A stretch of DNA of 64,000 nucleotides from Pseudomonas viridiflava (lineage in GTDB: Bacteria > Pseudomonadota > Gammaproteobacteria > Pseudomonadales > Pseudomonadaceae), in contig NZ_UTIQ01000001.1 in assembly GCF_900582625.1 (NCBI RefSeq), positions 868,001-932,000 of the forward strand, written 5' to 3'. The position numbers were made by a program, and so were the translations under genes. Within the stretch, counting starts at the first letter, position 1; every line of letters begins with the position of its first letter. Under the pieces are notes generated by a model, which did no database searches, had not been told where the DNA came from, and saw only the letters and a program-made list of their open reading frames with translations. Positions 47,822 through 58,769 of this stretch are shown here, piece after piece.

Positions 47822-50800
47822 TTAGCGAGGTTTTTCGAAGGGCTTGTCGAAAGCAATTTTCGGATCTTGCCAAGAGCCCTTCACGCTGTACTGCACGCTG
47901 GCGAAGCGGGCGACTTGTTTGCCCAGCAGCTTGTCGGCCACGAACAGCGCGCCACCAATGGCCGGCGCACCGACAATCAGCGCGGCCAGCGGCAGGTTGT
48001 TGGTCAGCGGCAAGGTCACCAACAGTTTGGCATCCACCTGGTTGCTCGCCATGTCCAGCGTGCCATTCATTTCCAGGTTGCTCGACGGCCCGGTGAGGGT
48101 GATCGGCTCTTTGGTCACGTACACGCCGTTGGTGGCGACCAGCAGGCCTTTTACCCGGTCGTAGCTCAGGCCTTTGTCTAGCAGGTCGGAGAAATCCAGG
48201 CGCAGGCGGCGGCCGATGGAGTTGAAGTTAAGCAGACCAAACACCCGCAGCGCCGCCGTCGAGCCTTGGGCTTCGACGAACTGGCCTTTGCGCAGCGTAG
48301 GGTCGAGCGTGCCGCTAAAGCGTTTGAGGCTGATCCAAGCGGGCGATCCCGGCCAGCGGCCGTCGATGTCCATGTGGAAATCCTGGCTGGTGGCGGTAGG
48401 TGCGAAGTTCCAGGCCAACAGCACATCCGACAGGTTGCCGCCGCCAATTCGGCCTTTGAACCAACTGCTGGTCGCGCCCGCCGCGCCTTCCCAGCCCACG
48501 TCGCCTTCCAGCTGCAAGCCTTTAAGGCCCATGTTGACGTCGCTGAACACCACGCCGTTGGCGTTCGGCCGTGCTTTCAGCGACCACGCGCCGAGCAGCG
48601 CATCGCCTTGATAAACGCGCTCGATGCTCAAGTTCAGTGCCGGAATCTGCCGGGGGTCGACGTCAGCCAGCGCGTCCGGTTCTTCCACCTCGGGCGCGGC
48701 TGGGTCGGCGGGCTGCGGCGGTTGCGCCGCCGGGAAACGCAGGTGCTTGAGCTGTATATCGATAGGCGCACCGTCGGCGTCGGGCAAGCCCACCACGCCA
48801 CTGACGCGGTCGCTGCTCAAGCCCACGTTCCAGCCACTGGCGATACGGGTCATCTTGACGTTGAGGTTGTCGATGTCTGCGCCCAGGCCATGAAAGGCGC
48901 CGATGTGCAGGTCGGCACTGTTGAAGAATTGCTTGGCGCTGGCGGCCTGGTCGCCGGCGTAGCGCTTGGCGACGTCTTGCCAGGCCGTGGCGTCCAGTTC
49001 GCTGATGTCGCCGTTAACCTGCAAACCTTTGGCGTTGGGCACACGAGCCGGCTCGCTGCCCAGGCGCAACTCGGCGCGGCCGTCGCTGAAGCCGCTGGCC
49101 GGTGCGCTGGCAGCGAGACTGGCGAGGTTGGCGTACGTCAGCGCATAGCCGCGCTCGGCCCCCTGCAAACTCATGCGCCATTGGCTCGGGCGCTCATCCG
49201 TTGCCGCTTTGCCCAAGGGCGCCGGCAAATCAATAGCCACGCCTTTAAGCGTCGAGTTCACCTGCAACAAGCTGTTGTCGCCGTCCAGCACCACCGCCAG
49301 CTGCAACGGCAATTCGCCGGAGACCGGCAGCGGGCGGGTGATGCCCGACCAATCGGTGAGGGTTTTCACCGGCACCTGCCCGGCCACTTCGATGCGGCTC
49401 GACGGTTTGCCAACTGTTTTGCTCGCCACGGCCTTGCCGCGAACCGGCCGACCGAACACCTGAGCGCGAATGTCCGGTGCGCTCAGGCCGGTGGCCGTGT
49501 CGTAGCGGAAATCGCCTTTCACCTGACTCAGCGCCAGCTTCGGCGTTGCCATATTCAGCGTGGCGCCGTCGGCACTGAAGTCGACAATCGCGCGCGTGGT
49601 CGGACCCTGGCCCAGCGGAATATCGAGGTTGAGCTTGGCTTTCAGATCGCCTTCACCGCCCCAGCCTTCGAATATCGAGGCCGTGCCGATGGGCGCTTCC
49701 TGCAGAATTTTCAGCGCGTCGGTCATGCTGCTGGCGACATCACCCGTGACCAGCAAGCGCGACGGCTGACCCTTGGCAACGTGCGGTACGTCGACGTTCA
49801 CATTGCTGACCGTGCTGTTGAGCATCTGTCCGCTGGGGGCGCGAACGCGAACGCCGCTGTCTTCGATCAGCACATCGCCGGTGATGTTTTGCAGCACGGG
49901 CCAGCCCGGTTGAAACGCCAGTTCGGTGTCATGCACCTTAAAGAACAGACTGATGCTGGTGGCTGTCGGGTCGGCGCCTTTGTTAAGCGAGCCCTGGTAC
50001 TGGAAATAACCTTCATCAATGGCGCCACGGTGGATCGCCGTGGTCAGCCACTTGGCCAGATCCTGGCTGAAACTGGGCACCAGAGTTGGCAGGTATTTCT
50101 CGACGTATTGGGCGTTGCCTTCCTGCAGCCCGACGCGCAGGTCCATGTAGTCTTCGGTGTCGGGCGCCAGGGTCAGGCGAATCAGGAAGTCGCCGGCCAG
50201 CTTGCCTTCATCGCCGACCAGTTTCATGTACGGGGCGATAAGGGTGAACGCGTCGGCATTCAGCGTCCACGTCAGGCGCGCGTTGGCTTTCTGGTAACGC
50301 CAGGGTTTGGGGAACAGGTGATCCAGGTGCAGGGCGAAATTCTCGGTGTCCATGCGCAGCTCGCCATGGCCGAGGTCGCCGCTGATGCTGCCCGTCACGT
50401 TTTCCGCTGCCGGCGCGCCGCCGTAAGCGCTAAAGGTGATTTGCTGAAGGTTGGCGGCAAACTCAACGCGCTGGTCGCGGTTGGGCGCTTCGGGCGTAAT
50501 GCTCAACTGCAGGTTGCGCAACGCACCTTGCGGCTTCAGGCCGTGCAGCACCTCGGCGGCTTTTGCCGGCAGCGGCGCCAGGGCTTCGATGGTGGGCGTC
50601 AACGGCGCCAGGTCGAGCCGGTCAGCGCTGACCTGCCAGCGCTGCGGGCGGTTTTCAGCGGCGCTTTGATAGACCAAACCCACCTGCACTTCGCCCCAGC
50701 GGGTTTCGCCGAGTGTGGCGGCCAATGAGTTGAGCAGCACGTTGTAGCCCTGCTCGGTGCGGTTCATGTAGGCCATAACCGCCAAGTCATTGATCTGCAC

Positions 50801-51667
50801 GGCCTTGCGTTCGGCATAGGCGGCGCGCAGCTCTGGGGCATTCAGACGGGCCACGGCGCGTTGCACCGCACCGTCGGCCCAGGACAGCCAGAACTCGCCG
50901 CCCGCCTGAAAGCGCTCCACCTGCCACTCACGCGTTACGCCGGCCGGTAGCCAACGCGCCCAATCGCTCTGCGGCAAGCTCAAGTAAACCTGCGCCTGCG
51001 CCTCGCGCCAGGTTTTCGGCTTCACGCGGGCATCGATGCTCAGGCTCAGCGGCTGGCCGTCGGGCAACGTAACGCGGCCATCGAGGCGCTGGCGGCTGGC
51101 GCCGGTGATCAGGTCGAGGTTGATGTAGGTAAAGGTTAGCGGCGTGCTGTCGTGCGGTTCCAGCGTGAGCTGGCTGTTGAAGAGGGAAAACTGTTGCACC
51201 CGTTTGAGGTTGCGCAGCAGTTGTTCAGGGTCCAGTGGCGGATCGTTCTCGCGCTTGGGCAGCCCTTCCATCGTCCATTTGCCGTCGGCATCCTGCACGG
51301 CACTGAGTTGCAAGCCATCGACTTCCAGACTGCCGACGCGCACCTGCTGAGCCTGAACGCTGGCCCACAACGCGGGCACCACACGAACCTGATCCAGGCG
51401 CAGCGCGCTGGCGCCCTCGCCCACCTGCACGTCATGCGCCACCAGCAGCGGCGCCAAACCGCGCCAGCTGCCTTCCAGGCTGCCAATGGTGACCGGCAGG
51501 CCGACGGCTTCGCGCAGCCGGTCTTCGGCTTGCAGGCGGTAGTCGGCAACCATCGGCACCAGCATGCGGCCGATGCTCACATACAGCGCTGCCACGATCA
51601 GGCCCGTGGCGCAGAGGTACAGGCCCCAGCGCGTCAGGGTGGCAATCAGGCGGGCGAGGCGCTGCAT
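47822..51667 (-). CDS. yhdP: YhdP family AsmA-like protein, lipid transport between membranes
   Basis: YhdP is a very long inner-membrane-anchored, periplasm-spanning protein of the AsmA-like/TamB superfamily. With TamB and YdbH it moves phospholipids to the outer membrane. The 1281 aa start with one membrane span (WGLYLCATGLIVAALYVSIG). A repetitive beta-strand region (DUF3971) follows and forms the hydrophobic groove, and the end is an AsmA-2 region with LNFNSIGRRLRLDFSDL and NLPLAALIVGAPAIGGALFVAD. Length is typical. It sits between rng and the nitrilase gene, all on minus. Confidence 0.94.
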   Translation of the reverse strand: MQRLARLIATLTRWGLYLCATGLIVAALYVSIGRMLVPMVADYRLQAEDRLREAVGLPVTIGSLEGSWRGLAPLLVAHDVQVGEGASALRLDQVRVVPALWASVQAQQVRVGSLEVDGLQLSAVQDADGKWTMEGLPKRENDPPLDPEQLLRNLKRVQQFSLFNSQLTLEPHDSTPLTFTYINLDLITGASRQRLDGRVTLPDGQPLSLSIDARVKPKTWREAQAQVYLSLPQSDWARWLPAGVTREWQVERFQAGGEFWLSWADGAVQRAVARLNAPELRAAYAERKAVQINDLAVMAYMNRTEQGYNVLLNSLAATLGETRWGEVQVGLVYQSAAENRPQRWQVSADRLDLAPLTPTIEALAPLPAKAAEVLHGLKPQGALRNLQLSITPEAPNRDQRVEFAANLQQITFSAYGGAPAAENVTGSISGDLGHGELRMDTENFALHLDHLFPKPWRYQKANARLTWTLNADAFTLIAPYMKLVGDEGKLAGDFLIRLTLAPDTEDYMDLRVGLQEGNAQYVEKYLPTLVPSFSQDLAKWLTTAIHRGAIDEGYFQYQGSLNKGADPTATSISLFFKVHDTELAFQPGWPVLQNITGDVLIEDSGVRVRAPSGQMLNSTVSNVNVDVPHVAKGQPSRLLVTGDVASSMTDALKILQEAPIGTASIFEGWGGEGDLKAKLNLDIPLGQGPTTRAIVDFSADGATLNMATPKLALSQVKGDFRYDTATGLSAPDIRAQVFGRPVRGKAVASKTVGKPSSRIEVAGQVPVKTLTDWSGITRPLPVSGELPLQLAVVLDGDNSLLQVNSTLKGVAIDLPAPLGKAATDERPSQWRMSLQGAERGYALTYANLASLAASAPASGFSDGRAELRLGSEPARVPNAKGLQVNGDISELDATAWQDVAKRYAGDQAASAKQFFNSADLHIGAFHGLGADIDNLNVKMTRIASGWNVGLSSDRVSGVVGLPDADGAPIDIQLKHLRFPAAQPPQPADPAAPEVEEPDALADVDPRQIPALNLSIERVYQGDALLGAWSLKARPNANGVVFSDVNMGLKGLQLEGDVGWEGAAGATSSWFKGRIGGGNLSDVLLAWNFAPTATSQDFHMDIDGRWPGSPAWISLKRFSGTLDPTLRKGQFVEAQGSTAALRVFGLLNFNSIGRRLRLDFSDLLDKGLSYDRVKGLLVATNGVYVTKEPITLTGPSSNLEMNGTLDMASNQVDAKLLVTLPLTNNLPLAALIVGAPAIGGALFVADKLLGKQVARFASVQYSVKGSWQDPKIAFDKPFEKPR

Positions 51668-51755
51668 GATCAGGCGGCTTTCCTTTTATTGTTAGGCCGG
51701 GTCGACGCTGCCGGCCCGCGGCTAAACGCGGCGCCGGTTAAGGTCGCGAGAGGTG

Positions 51756-53213
51756 TCAGAGTAGAACCACGTCGTATTGTTCCTGCGAATACATGCTCTC
51801 GACCTGAAATTTGATGGTGCGGCCGATAAAGCTTTCGAGGTCGGCCACATTACCCGATTCCTCGTCCAACAGGCGGTCGACCACTTTCTGGTTGGCCAGC
51901 ACGCGATAGCTTTCGGCCTGGTAGGCACGGGCCTCACGCAGAATCTCGCGGAAGATTTCGTAGCAGATGGTTTCCGGCGTTTTCAGTTTGCCGCGCCCCT
52001 GACAGCTGACGCACGGCTCGCACAAAATCTGTTCGAGGCTTTCACGGGTGCGCTTGCGCGTCATCTGCACCAGGCCCAGTTCGGTGATGCCGATGATGTT
52101 GGTTTTCGCGTGGTCGCGTTCCAGCTGTTTCTCCAACGTCCGCAGTACCTGGCGCTGGTGCTCTTCGTCTTCCATGTCGATGAAGTCGATGATGATGATG
52201 CCGCCCAGGTTTCGCAGCCGCAGTTGGCGGGCAATGGCGGTGGCCGCTTCGAGGTTGGTTTTGAAGATGGTCTCTTCCAACGTGCGGTGGCCGACAAAGG
52301 CGCCGGTGTTCACATCAATGGTGCTCATCGCCTCGGCTGGGTCGATGATCAAGTAGCCGCCGGACTTCAACGGCACTTTGCGTTCCAGCGCTTTCTGAAT
52401 CTCATCTTCCACGCCGTACAGGTCGAAGATCGGCCGCTCGCCGGGGTAATGCTCGATACGGTCGGCCACTTCGGGCATTAGCTCGTCAACGAACTGGGTA
52501 ACTTTCTGGAAGGTTTCCCGCGAATCGACGCGCAATTTCTCGGTACGCAAACTGACTAGGTCGCGCAGGGTGCGCAGCGCCAGGCTGAGGTCTTCGTAAA
52601 TCACCGAAGGCGTAGGCGCGGTCTTCATCTGCGTGGCGATCTGGCTCCAGAGGCGGCGCAGGTAGCGGATGTCCGCGACGATTTCATCGGCGCCCGCACC
52701 GTCGGCTGCGGTGCGCAAAATAAAACCGCCGGCCTCTTCAATGCCTTCGGCGGCGATGCAGTCGGCCACGACTTTCTTCAGGCGTTCGCGCTCCACTTCG
52801 TCTTCGATACGCAGCGAAATGCCGACATGGCTGGTGCGCGGCATGTACACGAGGTAGCGCGACGGAATCGACAGCTGCGTGGTCAGGCGCGCGCCTTTGC
52901 TGCCGATGGGGTCTTTGGTCACCTGCACGGTGAGGCTCTGCCCCTCGTGCACCAGGGCGCTGATGCTTTCCACGGCCGCACCTTCGCGGGTGGAAATTTC
53001 CGAGGCGTGAATAAACGCCGCGCGCTCCAGGCCGATGTCGACAAACGCCGCCTGCATACCCGGCAACACGCGCACCACTTTGCCTTTATAGATATTGCCG
53101 ACGATGCCACGGCGCTGCGTGCGCTCGACATGCACTTCCTGCAACACACCGTTTTCCACCACCGCCACACGGGATTCCATGGGCGTGATGTTGATCAGAA
53201 TTTCTTCACTCAT
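51756..53213 (-). CDS. rng: Ribonuclease G
   Basis: RNase G is an endoribonuclease that matures the 5' end of 16S rRNA and degrades some mRNAs. The 485 aa have the S1 RNA-binding domain (about 38-120), the catalytic DNase I-like part with [10 protein letters not shown] and [14 protein letters not shown] supplying the metal-binding Asp residues, and the zinc-link-type [13 protein letters not shown]. No long C-terminal scaffold, which distinguishes it from RNase E. It overlaps maf by 8 bases. Confidence 0.96.
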   Translation of the reverse strand: MSEEILINITPMESRVAVVENGVLQEVHVERTQRRGIVGNIYKGKVVRVLPGMQAAFVDIGLERAAFIHASEISTREGAAVESISALVHEGQSLTVQVTKDPIGSKGARLTTQLSIPSRYLVYMPRTSHVGISLRIEDEVERERLKKVVADCIAAEGIEEAGGFILRTAADGAGADEIVADIRYLRRLWSQIATQMKTAPTPSVIYEDLSLALRTLRDLVSLRTEKLRVDSRETFQKVTQFVDELMPEVADRIEHYPGERPIFDLYGVEDEIQKALERKVPLKSGGYLIIDPAEAMSTIDVNTGAFVGHRTLEETIFKTNLEAATAIARQLRLRNLGGIIIIDFIDMEDEEHQRQVLRTLEKQLERDHAKTNIIGITELGLVQMTRKRTRESLEQILCEPCVSCQGRGKLKTPETICYEIFREILREARAYQAESYRVLANQKVVDRLLDEESGNVADLESFIGRTIKFQVESMYSQEQYDVVLL

Positions 53214-53811
53214 GACGGCTCTCGCTCATGGCCTGCCAGCAGGGAATACCGAATTCGGCGAGTAAGGCGGCGGTTTCACACAGTGGCAGGCCGACCACGG
53301 CCGAATAGCTGCCACGCATGCCGCTGACAAACACGGCGGCCAGGCCTTGAATAGCGTAGCCGCCCGCTTTGTCCTGCGGCTCGCCGCTGGCCCAATAGGT
53401 GGTTGCTTCAGCGATGGAAATGGAACGGAAACTGACGTCGCTGCTGACCAACCGCACTTCGCTGCGCTGGCCATTCGCCAGGGCGACGGCGGTCATCACT
53501 TGGTGTTCGCGGCCGGAGAGTAATTGCAACATGGCCAAGGCGTCGGCCTCGTCGGCGGGTTTACCGAGAATGCGCCCATCGACAACGACCGCCGTATCGG
53601 CGCCGAGCACGACGGCATCGGAGGTGGCGGGCAATGTCGCCAAGCCGGAAGCCGCCTTGGCCAGCGCCAGACGCTGCACATAGTGCTCGGCCGACTCGCC
53701 AGGCTGGACGCTTTCGTCAATGGGGGCAGCAAGAATGGAAAAGCCTACGCCGATCTGCGTCAGCAGTTCGCGCCGGCGTGGAGACCCGGAGGCCAGGTAA
53801 AGCGTGGCCAT
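53206..53811 (-). CDS. maf: Nucleoside triphosphate pyrophosphatase, Maf family (YhdE type)
   Basis: YhdE-type Maf hydrolyses dTTP and UTP (and modified forms) to monophosphates, a housecleaning reaction. The 201 aa begin [19 protein letters not shown], the phosphate-binding Maf signature, and have [19 protein letters not shown] and [20 protein letters not shown]. The order mreD-maf-rng on one strand is conserved. Confidence 0.94.
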   Translation of the reverse strand: MATLYLASGSPRRRELLTQIGVGFSILAAPIDESVQPGESAEHYVQRLALAKAASGLATLPATSDAVVLGADTAVVVDGRILGKPADEADALAMLQLLSGREHQVMTAVALANGQRSEVRLVSSDVSFRSISIAEATTYWASGEPQDKAGGYAIQGLAAVFVSGMRGSYSAVVGLPLCETAALLAEFGIPCWQAMSESRHE

Positions 53812-53863
53812 GCAGACCTCTCCCTGTCGAGCAGTAAAGAGGCAGGCCTAGGCCCTGCCCCGC

Positions 53864-54352
53864 TTAGTTGACGTTCAAACGCTGGTGCACACCGCGCAAG
53901 GCCACCGACACCCACGGCCAGAGCAGCGCACTGACCAGCGCGGGCAGCACAAAAGCCAAGGTGGGCGGCCGGTTGCCGGTCAACGCATTGAGCCACAACT
54001 GCACCAGTTGGGCCAAGCCAAACACCACCAGCAACACCAGGCTCTGCTGCCACATGGGGAACATGCGCAGGCGCTGATGCAGGTTGAGCACAAGGAAGGT
54101 CACGAGGGTGAGGATCAGCGCGTTCTGGCCGAGCAACGTGCCGTACAACACGTCAACGCCCAGCCCGAGCAACCAGGCGGTGGTCATGCCCACGCGGTGC
54201 GGCAGGGCCAGCACCCAGTAGGTGAGAATCAAGGCAGGCCACAGCGGACGACCCACCTCCATGAAGTCTGGCAACGGCGCCACGCTGAGCAGCAGCGCCA
54301 GACCGAGGCTAAACCAGATGACCCAACCATTACGTGGACGCAGACCAATCAT
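53864..54352 (-). CDS. mreD: Rod-shape-determining protein MreD
   Basis: MreD is an inner-membrane component of the elongasome that balances MreC in activating PBP2/RodA. The 162 aa have about five membrane spans, including WVIWFSLGLALLLSVAPLP and GLGVDVLYGTLLGQNALIL. Start overlaps the mreC stop by ATGA. Confidence 0.93.
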   Translation of the reverse strand: MIGLRPRNGWVIWFSLGLALLLSVAPLPDFMEVGRPLWPALILTYWVLALPHRVGMTTAWLLGLGVDVLYGTLLGQNALILTLVTFLVLNLHQRLRMFPMWQQSLVLLVVFGLAQLVQLWLNALTGNRPPTLAFVLPALVSALLWPWVSVALRGVHQRLNVN

Positions 54353-55401
54353 CGACGCTCTCCCTGAGTGGCGGGCTTGGCCGGTGTGGCGGCAGGTTTG
54401 GCGGGCGTGGTCGCCGGTTTGGCAGGCGCCGTCGGCGCTGGGCTTGGAGCGACTGCGCCAGCGGGTGCAGGCGTGGCAGCGGGCGCGGGTGACGGCGCTG
54501 GCGCGGAGCCGGCGCCTTCATTTTGCAGGGCCTCAGCGGCTTTCTGTTCAGCCTGGCGATCAACCTTTTCTTGCGCTTCGGCCGAATCCGTCGCGCGCTG
54601 TTCCGGGGTGCGGGTGTCGGTAAACACCAGCAGCACATAACGGCTGCGGTTGAGCGCGGCAGTGGGCACGGCGCGAACAATGGCGAAGGGCTGGCCGGAG
54701 TCGTGCACCACTTCTTTCACCACCGCCACCGGGTAGCCGGCCGGAAAGCGCTGGCCCAGCCCGGAGCTGACCAGCAAATCGCCTTCCTTGATATCTGCCG
54801 TGTCGGCGACATGGCGCAGTTCCAAACGCTCCGGGTTACCGGTGCCGCTGGCGATGGCGCGCAGGCCATTGCGGTTCACCTGCACGGGAATGCTGTGGGT
54901 GATGTCGGTGAGCAGCAGCACGCGCGAGGTGTACGGCATTACTTCGACCACCTGCCCCATAAGACCACGTGCATCGAGCACCGGCTGGCCGAGGAACACG
55001 CCGTCTTTGCCGCCCTTGTCGATCAGGATGCGATGGGTGAAGGGGTTGGGGTCGACGCCGATCAGCTCACCCACCAACACTTTTTCATCCACCAACGAGG
55101 AAGAATTGAGCAATTCGCGCAGGCGCACGTTCTGCTCAGTGAGCGCGGCCAGCTTTTGCAGGCGACGCTGCATCAACAGCGCTTCGGCTTTGAGTTTTTC
55201 GTTTTCGCCGAGCAACTCGCTACGGCTGGTGAATTGCGCGGTGGCGCCATCCCACATACGCACGGGGAAATCGGCCAGCCAATAGAACGGCGTCAGCACC
55301 AGGCCGAGCTGGCTGCGCATGGGCTTGAGGGATTCGAAACGGGCGTCGACCACCATCAGCGTGGCCGACAGCACAACCAGCACCAGCAGGCGCACACCCA
55401 A
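54349..55401 (-). CDS. mreC: Rod-shape-determining protein MreC
   Basis: MreC is a bitopic protein whose periplasmic filaments activate PBP2 during elongation. The product has an N-terminal membrane span (LLVLVVLSATLMVVDARF), a coiled-coil (about 65-100), two beta-barrel domains (LVGELIGVDPNPFTHRILID, DLLVSSGLGQRFPAGYPVAVV) and a low-complexity Ala/Pro/Lys tail of about 70 residues. I list the TTG at 55401 with AAAGGA 6 bases upstream (350 aa). Conserved family sequence (IKPLFAKGPS) runs 10 codons further to an ATT at 55431, which has GGAG 9 bases upstream, and may be the real start. Confidence 0.93.
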   Translation of the reverse strand: MGVRLLVLVVLSATLMVVDARFESLKPMRSQLGLVLTPFYWLADFPVRMWDGATAQFTSRSELLGENEKLKAEALLMQRRLQKLAALTEQNVRLRELLNSSSLVDEKVLVGELIGVDPNPFTHRILIDKGGKDGVFLGQPVLDARGLMGQVVEVMPYTSRVLLLTDITHSIPVQVNRNGLRAIASGTGNPERLELRHVADTADIKEGDLLVSSGLGQRFPAGYPVAVVKEVVHDSGQPFAIVRAVPTAALNRSRYVLLVFTDTRTPEQRATDSAEAQEKVDRQAEQKAAEALQNEGAGSAPAPSPAPAATPAPAGAVAPSPAPTAPAKPATTPAKPAATPAKPATQGERR

Positions 55402-55540
55402 TGACGGTCCTTTGGCAAAGAGCGGCTTAATGGCTGATTGCTCCGACGCTGAAGTGAATATTCATACGGTCCGCATCGCTGGCTGGTGGGCGTGGATTCT
55501 GAAGCGCGAAGTGTAACGGCAGTGACCGACTTAAATGCAA

Positions 55541-55561
55541 TGAGCCCACCGGAGTGGGCCC
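55541..55561. other. Short stem-loop in the mreB-mreC gap
   Basis: GAGCCCACCGGAGTGGGCCC forms a stem GCCCAC / GTGGGC with a CGGA loop. There is no T tract on the minus strand, so it is not a classical terminator. The other bases of the 326-base gap hold the 5' leader of mreC and a 139-bp palindromic element. Confidence 0.5.
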
Positions 55562-55584
55562 AACAGCCATGCTTTTTTAATGTT

Positions 55585-55723
55585 CAGGGCTTGTGAAAAC
55601 GTAGCGAGCGAAGGGTACGCGAGGCAAAAACAGATGAACAAGCGGAGTTGGCTGTAGCCAATGAGCATTGTGAAGCTGTTTTTAACGCGGCGTAACCGAG
55701 CGCAGTAGTTTTCTCAAGGCCTG
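55585..55723. repeat. 139-bp MITE-like palindromic element between mreB and mreC
   Basis: Ends CAGGGCTTGTGAAAAC (55585-55600) and, inverted, CAGGCCTTGAGAAAAC (55723-55708) match at 14 of 16 bases. Inside, AAAAACAG and CTGTTTTT form a second inverted pair, and flanking arms partly pair, so the whole can fold into one long hairpin. It has no coding capacity. The right end is 5 bases from the mreB stop codon. Confidence 0.65.
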
Positions 55724-55727
55724 GGAC

Positions 55728-56777
<1,050 letters not shown>

Positions 56778-56990
56778 CTAGGCAACGCGTGGGTAAAAAA
56801 GTGCGGCAAACTCTAACAACGACGGGGATTTTGGGCAAGGCGCCAATATGTTAAATTGCCGCCTTTTCCCGGCATTAGCGCCCAGTTAGCGGCTTATGAC
56901 CGCGCGCTGATCTTATCCGTTCCGTACGACATTCCCTACGGACTTCTACTCGCCTCTCGCAGGCCGTTCTATTTAATTGGAGAACACCCG

Positions 56991-57278
56991 ATGGCGCTCG
57001 AACGCTCCGAGGTGGAGAAAATCGCTCATCTGGCCCGACTGGGTCTGAACGAAGCCGATATCCCTCGCACCACCGAAACACTGAATAACATTCTGGGCCT
57101 CATTGACCGCATGCAAGCGGTCGACACCACCGGCATCGAGCCGCTGGCCCACCCGCTGGAAGCAACCCAGCGCCTGCGTGAAGACACCGTCACCGAACAG
57201 AATCAGCGCGAGGCTTACCAAGCCATCGCCCCGGCCGTGCAAGACGGCCTGTATCTGGTTCCGAAAGTAATCGAGTGA
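56991..57278 (+). CDS. gatC: Asp-tRNA(Asn)/Glu-tRNA(Gln) amidotransferase subunit C
   Basis: GatC is the small subunit that holds GatA and GatB together in the enzyme that amidates mischarged tRNA. The 95 aa have [35 protein letters not shown] and the end LYLVPKVIE. The ATG at 56991 has TTGGAG 9 bases upstream; the longer frame upstream crosses the promoter region. It is the first gene of gatCAB. Confidence 0.95.
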   Translation: MALERSEVEKIAHLARLGLNEADIPRTTETLNNILGLIDRMQAVDTTGIEPLAHPLEATQRLREDTVTEQNQREAYQAIAPAVQDGLYLVPKVIE

Positions 57279-57306
57279 GGGCTATCGAGTGAGTAAGGAC
57301 GTGGAC

Positions 57307-58758
57307 ATGCACCAACTGACCCTGGCCGAGATTGCCCGTGGCCTCGAAGCCAAGAAATTCTCCTCCGAAGAGCTGACCCGCAGTTTGCTGGCGCGTATCG
57401 CCGCACTCGATCCCCAGCTCAACAGCTTTATTACCGTGACCCAAGACAGCGCGTTGCAGCAAGCCAAAGCCGCTGACGCCCGTCGTGCCGGCGGCGAAAC
57501 CGGCGCCCTGCTCGGCGCGCCCCTGGCGCATAAAGATTTGTTCTGCACCCAGGGCATTCGCACCAGCTGCGGCTCGAAAATGCTCGACAACTTTACCGCC
57601 CCCTACGACGCCACCGTGGTCGCCAAGCTCGCCGCTGCCGGCGCCGTGAGCCTGGGCAAGACCAACATGGACGAATTCGCCATGGGCTCGGCCAACGAGT
57701 CGAGCCATTACGGCGCGGTGAAAAACCCGTGGAATCTTGAGCACGTGCCAGGCGGCTCGTCCGGTGGTTCGGCGGCGGCCGTCGCCGCGCGCCTGCTGCC
57801 AGCTGCGACAGGCACTGACACCGGCGGCTCGATCCGCCAGCCCGCCGCACTGACCAACCTCACCGGTCTCAAGCCCACCTACGGCCGTGTTTCGCGCTGG
57901 GGCATGATTGCCTACGCCTCGAGCCTCGACCAAGGCGGCCCATTGGCCCGCACCGCCGAAGACTGCGCCCTGCTGCTGCAAGGCATGGCCGGTTTCGATG
58001 CGAAAGACTCCACCAGCGTCGACGAGCCCGTGCCGGATTATTCCGCCACCCTCAACGACTCGCTCAAAGGCCTGCGCATCGGTCTGCCCAAGGAATACTT
58101 TGGCGAAGGCCTGGATCCGCGCATTGCCGAGCTGATTCACGCCAGCGTCAAACAGCTGGAAGCACTCGGTGCCGTGGTTAAGGAAATCAGCCTGCCAAAC
58201 ATGCAGCACGCGATTCCGGCGTACTACGTCATCGCTCCGGCAGAAGCGTCTTCCAACCTTTCGCGTTTTGACGGCGTGCGCTTCGGCTACCGCTGCGAAG
58301 ATCCCAAAGACCTCACCGACCTCTACAAGCGCTCGCGCGCCGAAGGCTTCGGTGCCGAAGTGCAGCGGCGCATCATGGTCGGCGCGTACGCATTGTCTGC
58401 CGGGTACTACGACGCCTATTACCTGCAAGCGCAGAAAATTCGTCGTCTGATCAAGAACGACTTTATGGCCGCGTTCCAGGATGTGGACGTGATCCTCGGC
58501 CCGACCACGCCCAACCCGGCGTGGAAAATTGGCGCGAAGAACAACGACCCGGTCGCCGCCTACCTCGAAGACGTCTACACCATCACCGCCAACCTTGCGG
58601 GCTTGCCGGGCATTTCCATGCCAGCGGGTTTCGTTGAGGGCTTGCCGGTTGGCGTACAACTGCTCGCGCCCTACTTCCAGGAAGGTCGCCTGCTCAACGT
58701 CGCTCACCAGTATCAGCTCAACACTGACTGGCACACGCGCACACCGACAGGCTTCTGA
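57307..58758 (+). CDS. gatA: Asp-tRNA(Asn)/Glu-tRNA(Gln) amidotransferase subunit A
   Basis: GatA is the amidase that makes ammonia from glutamine. The 483 aa show the amidase-signature triad: Lys in PLAHKDLFC, cis-Ser in the [13 protein letters not shown] loop, and the nucleophile Ser in [13 protein letters not shown]. The ATG at 57307 has AAGGA 7 bases upstream; the GTG at 57289 would add six residues not usual in the family. It lies between gatC and gatB. Confidence 0.96.
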   Translation: MHQLTLAEIARGLEAKKFSSEELTRSLLARIAALDPQLNSFITVTQDSALQQAKAADARRAGGETGALLGAPLAHKDLFCTQGIRTSCGSKMLDNFTAPYDATVVAKLAAAGAVSLGKTNMDEFAMGSANESSHYGAVKNPWNLEHVPGGSSGGSAAAVAARLLPAATGTDTGGSIRQPAALTNLTGLKPTYGRVSRWGMIAYASSLDQGGPLARTAEDCALLLQGMAGFDAKDSTSVDEPVPDYSATLNDSLKGLRIGLPKEYFGEGLDPRIAELIHASVKQLEALGAVVKEISLPNMQHAIPAYYVIAPAEASSNLSRFDGVRFGYRCEDPKDLTDLYKRSRAEGFGAEVQRRIMVGAYALSAGYYDAYYLQAQKIRRLIKNDFMAAFQDVDVILGPTTPNPAWKIGAKNNDPVAAYLEDVYTITANLAGLPGISMPAGFVEGLPVGVQLLAPYFQEGRLLNVAHQYQLNTDWHTRTPTGF

Positions 58759-58769
58759 GGAGAAACACC

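Noticed and set aside
48266..50728. An 820-codon open frame on plus opposite yhdP
   Set aside because: The composition is that of an antisense shadow, with no start site context. The yhdP frame is longer, continuous and matches its family.
55541..55561. Rho-independent terminator after mreB
   Set aside because: The stem is good, but no T tract follows on the minus strand, so it cannot be called an intrinsic terminator.
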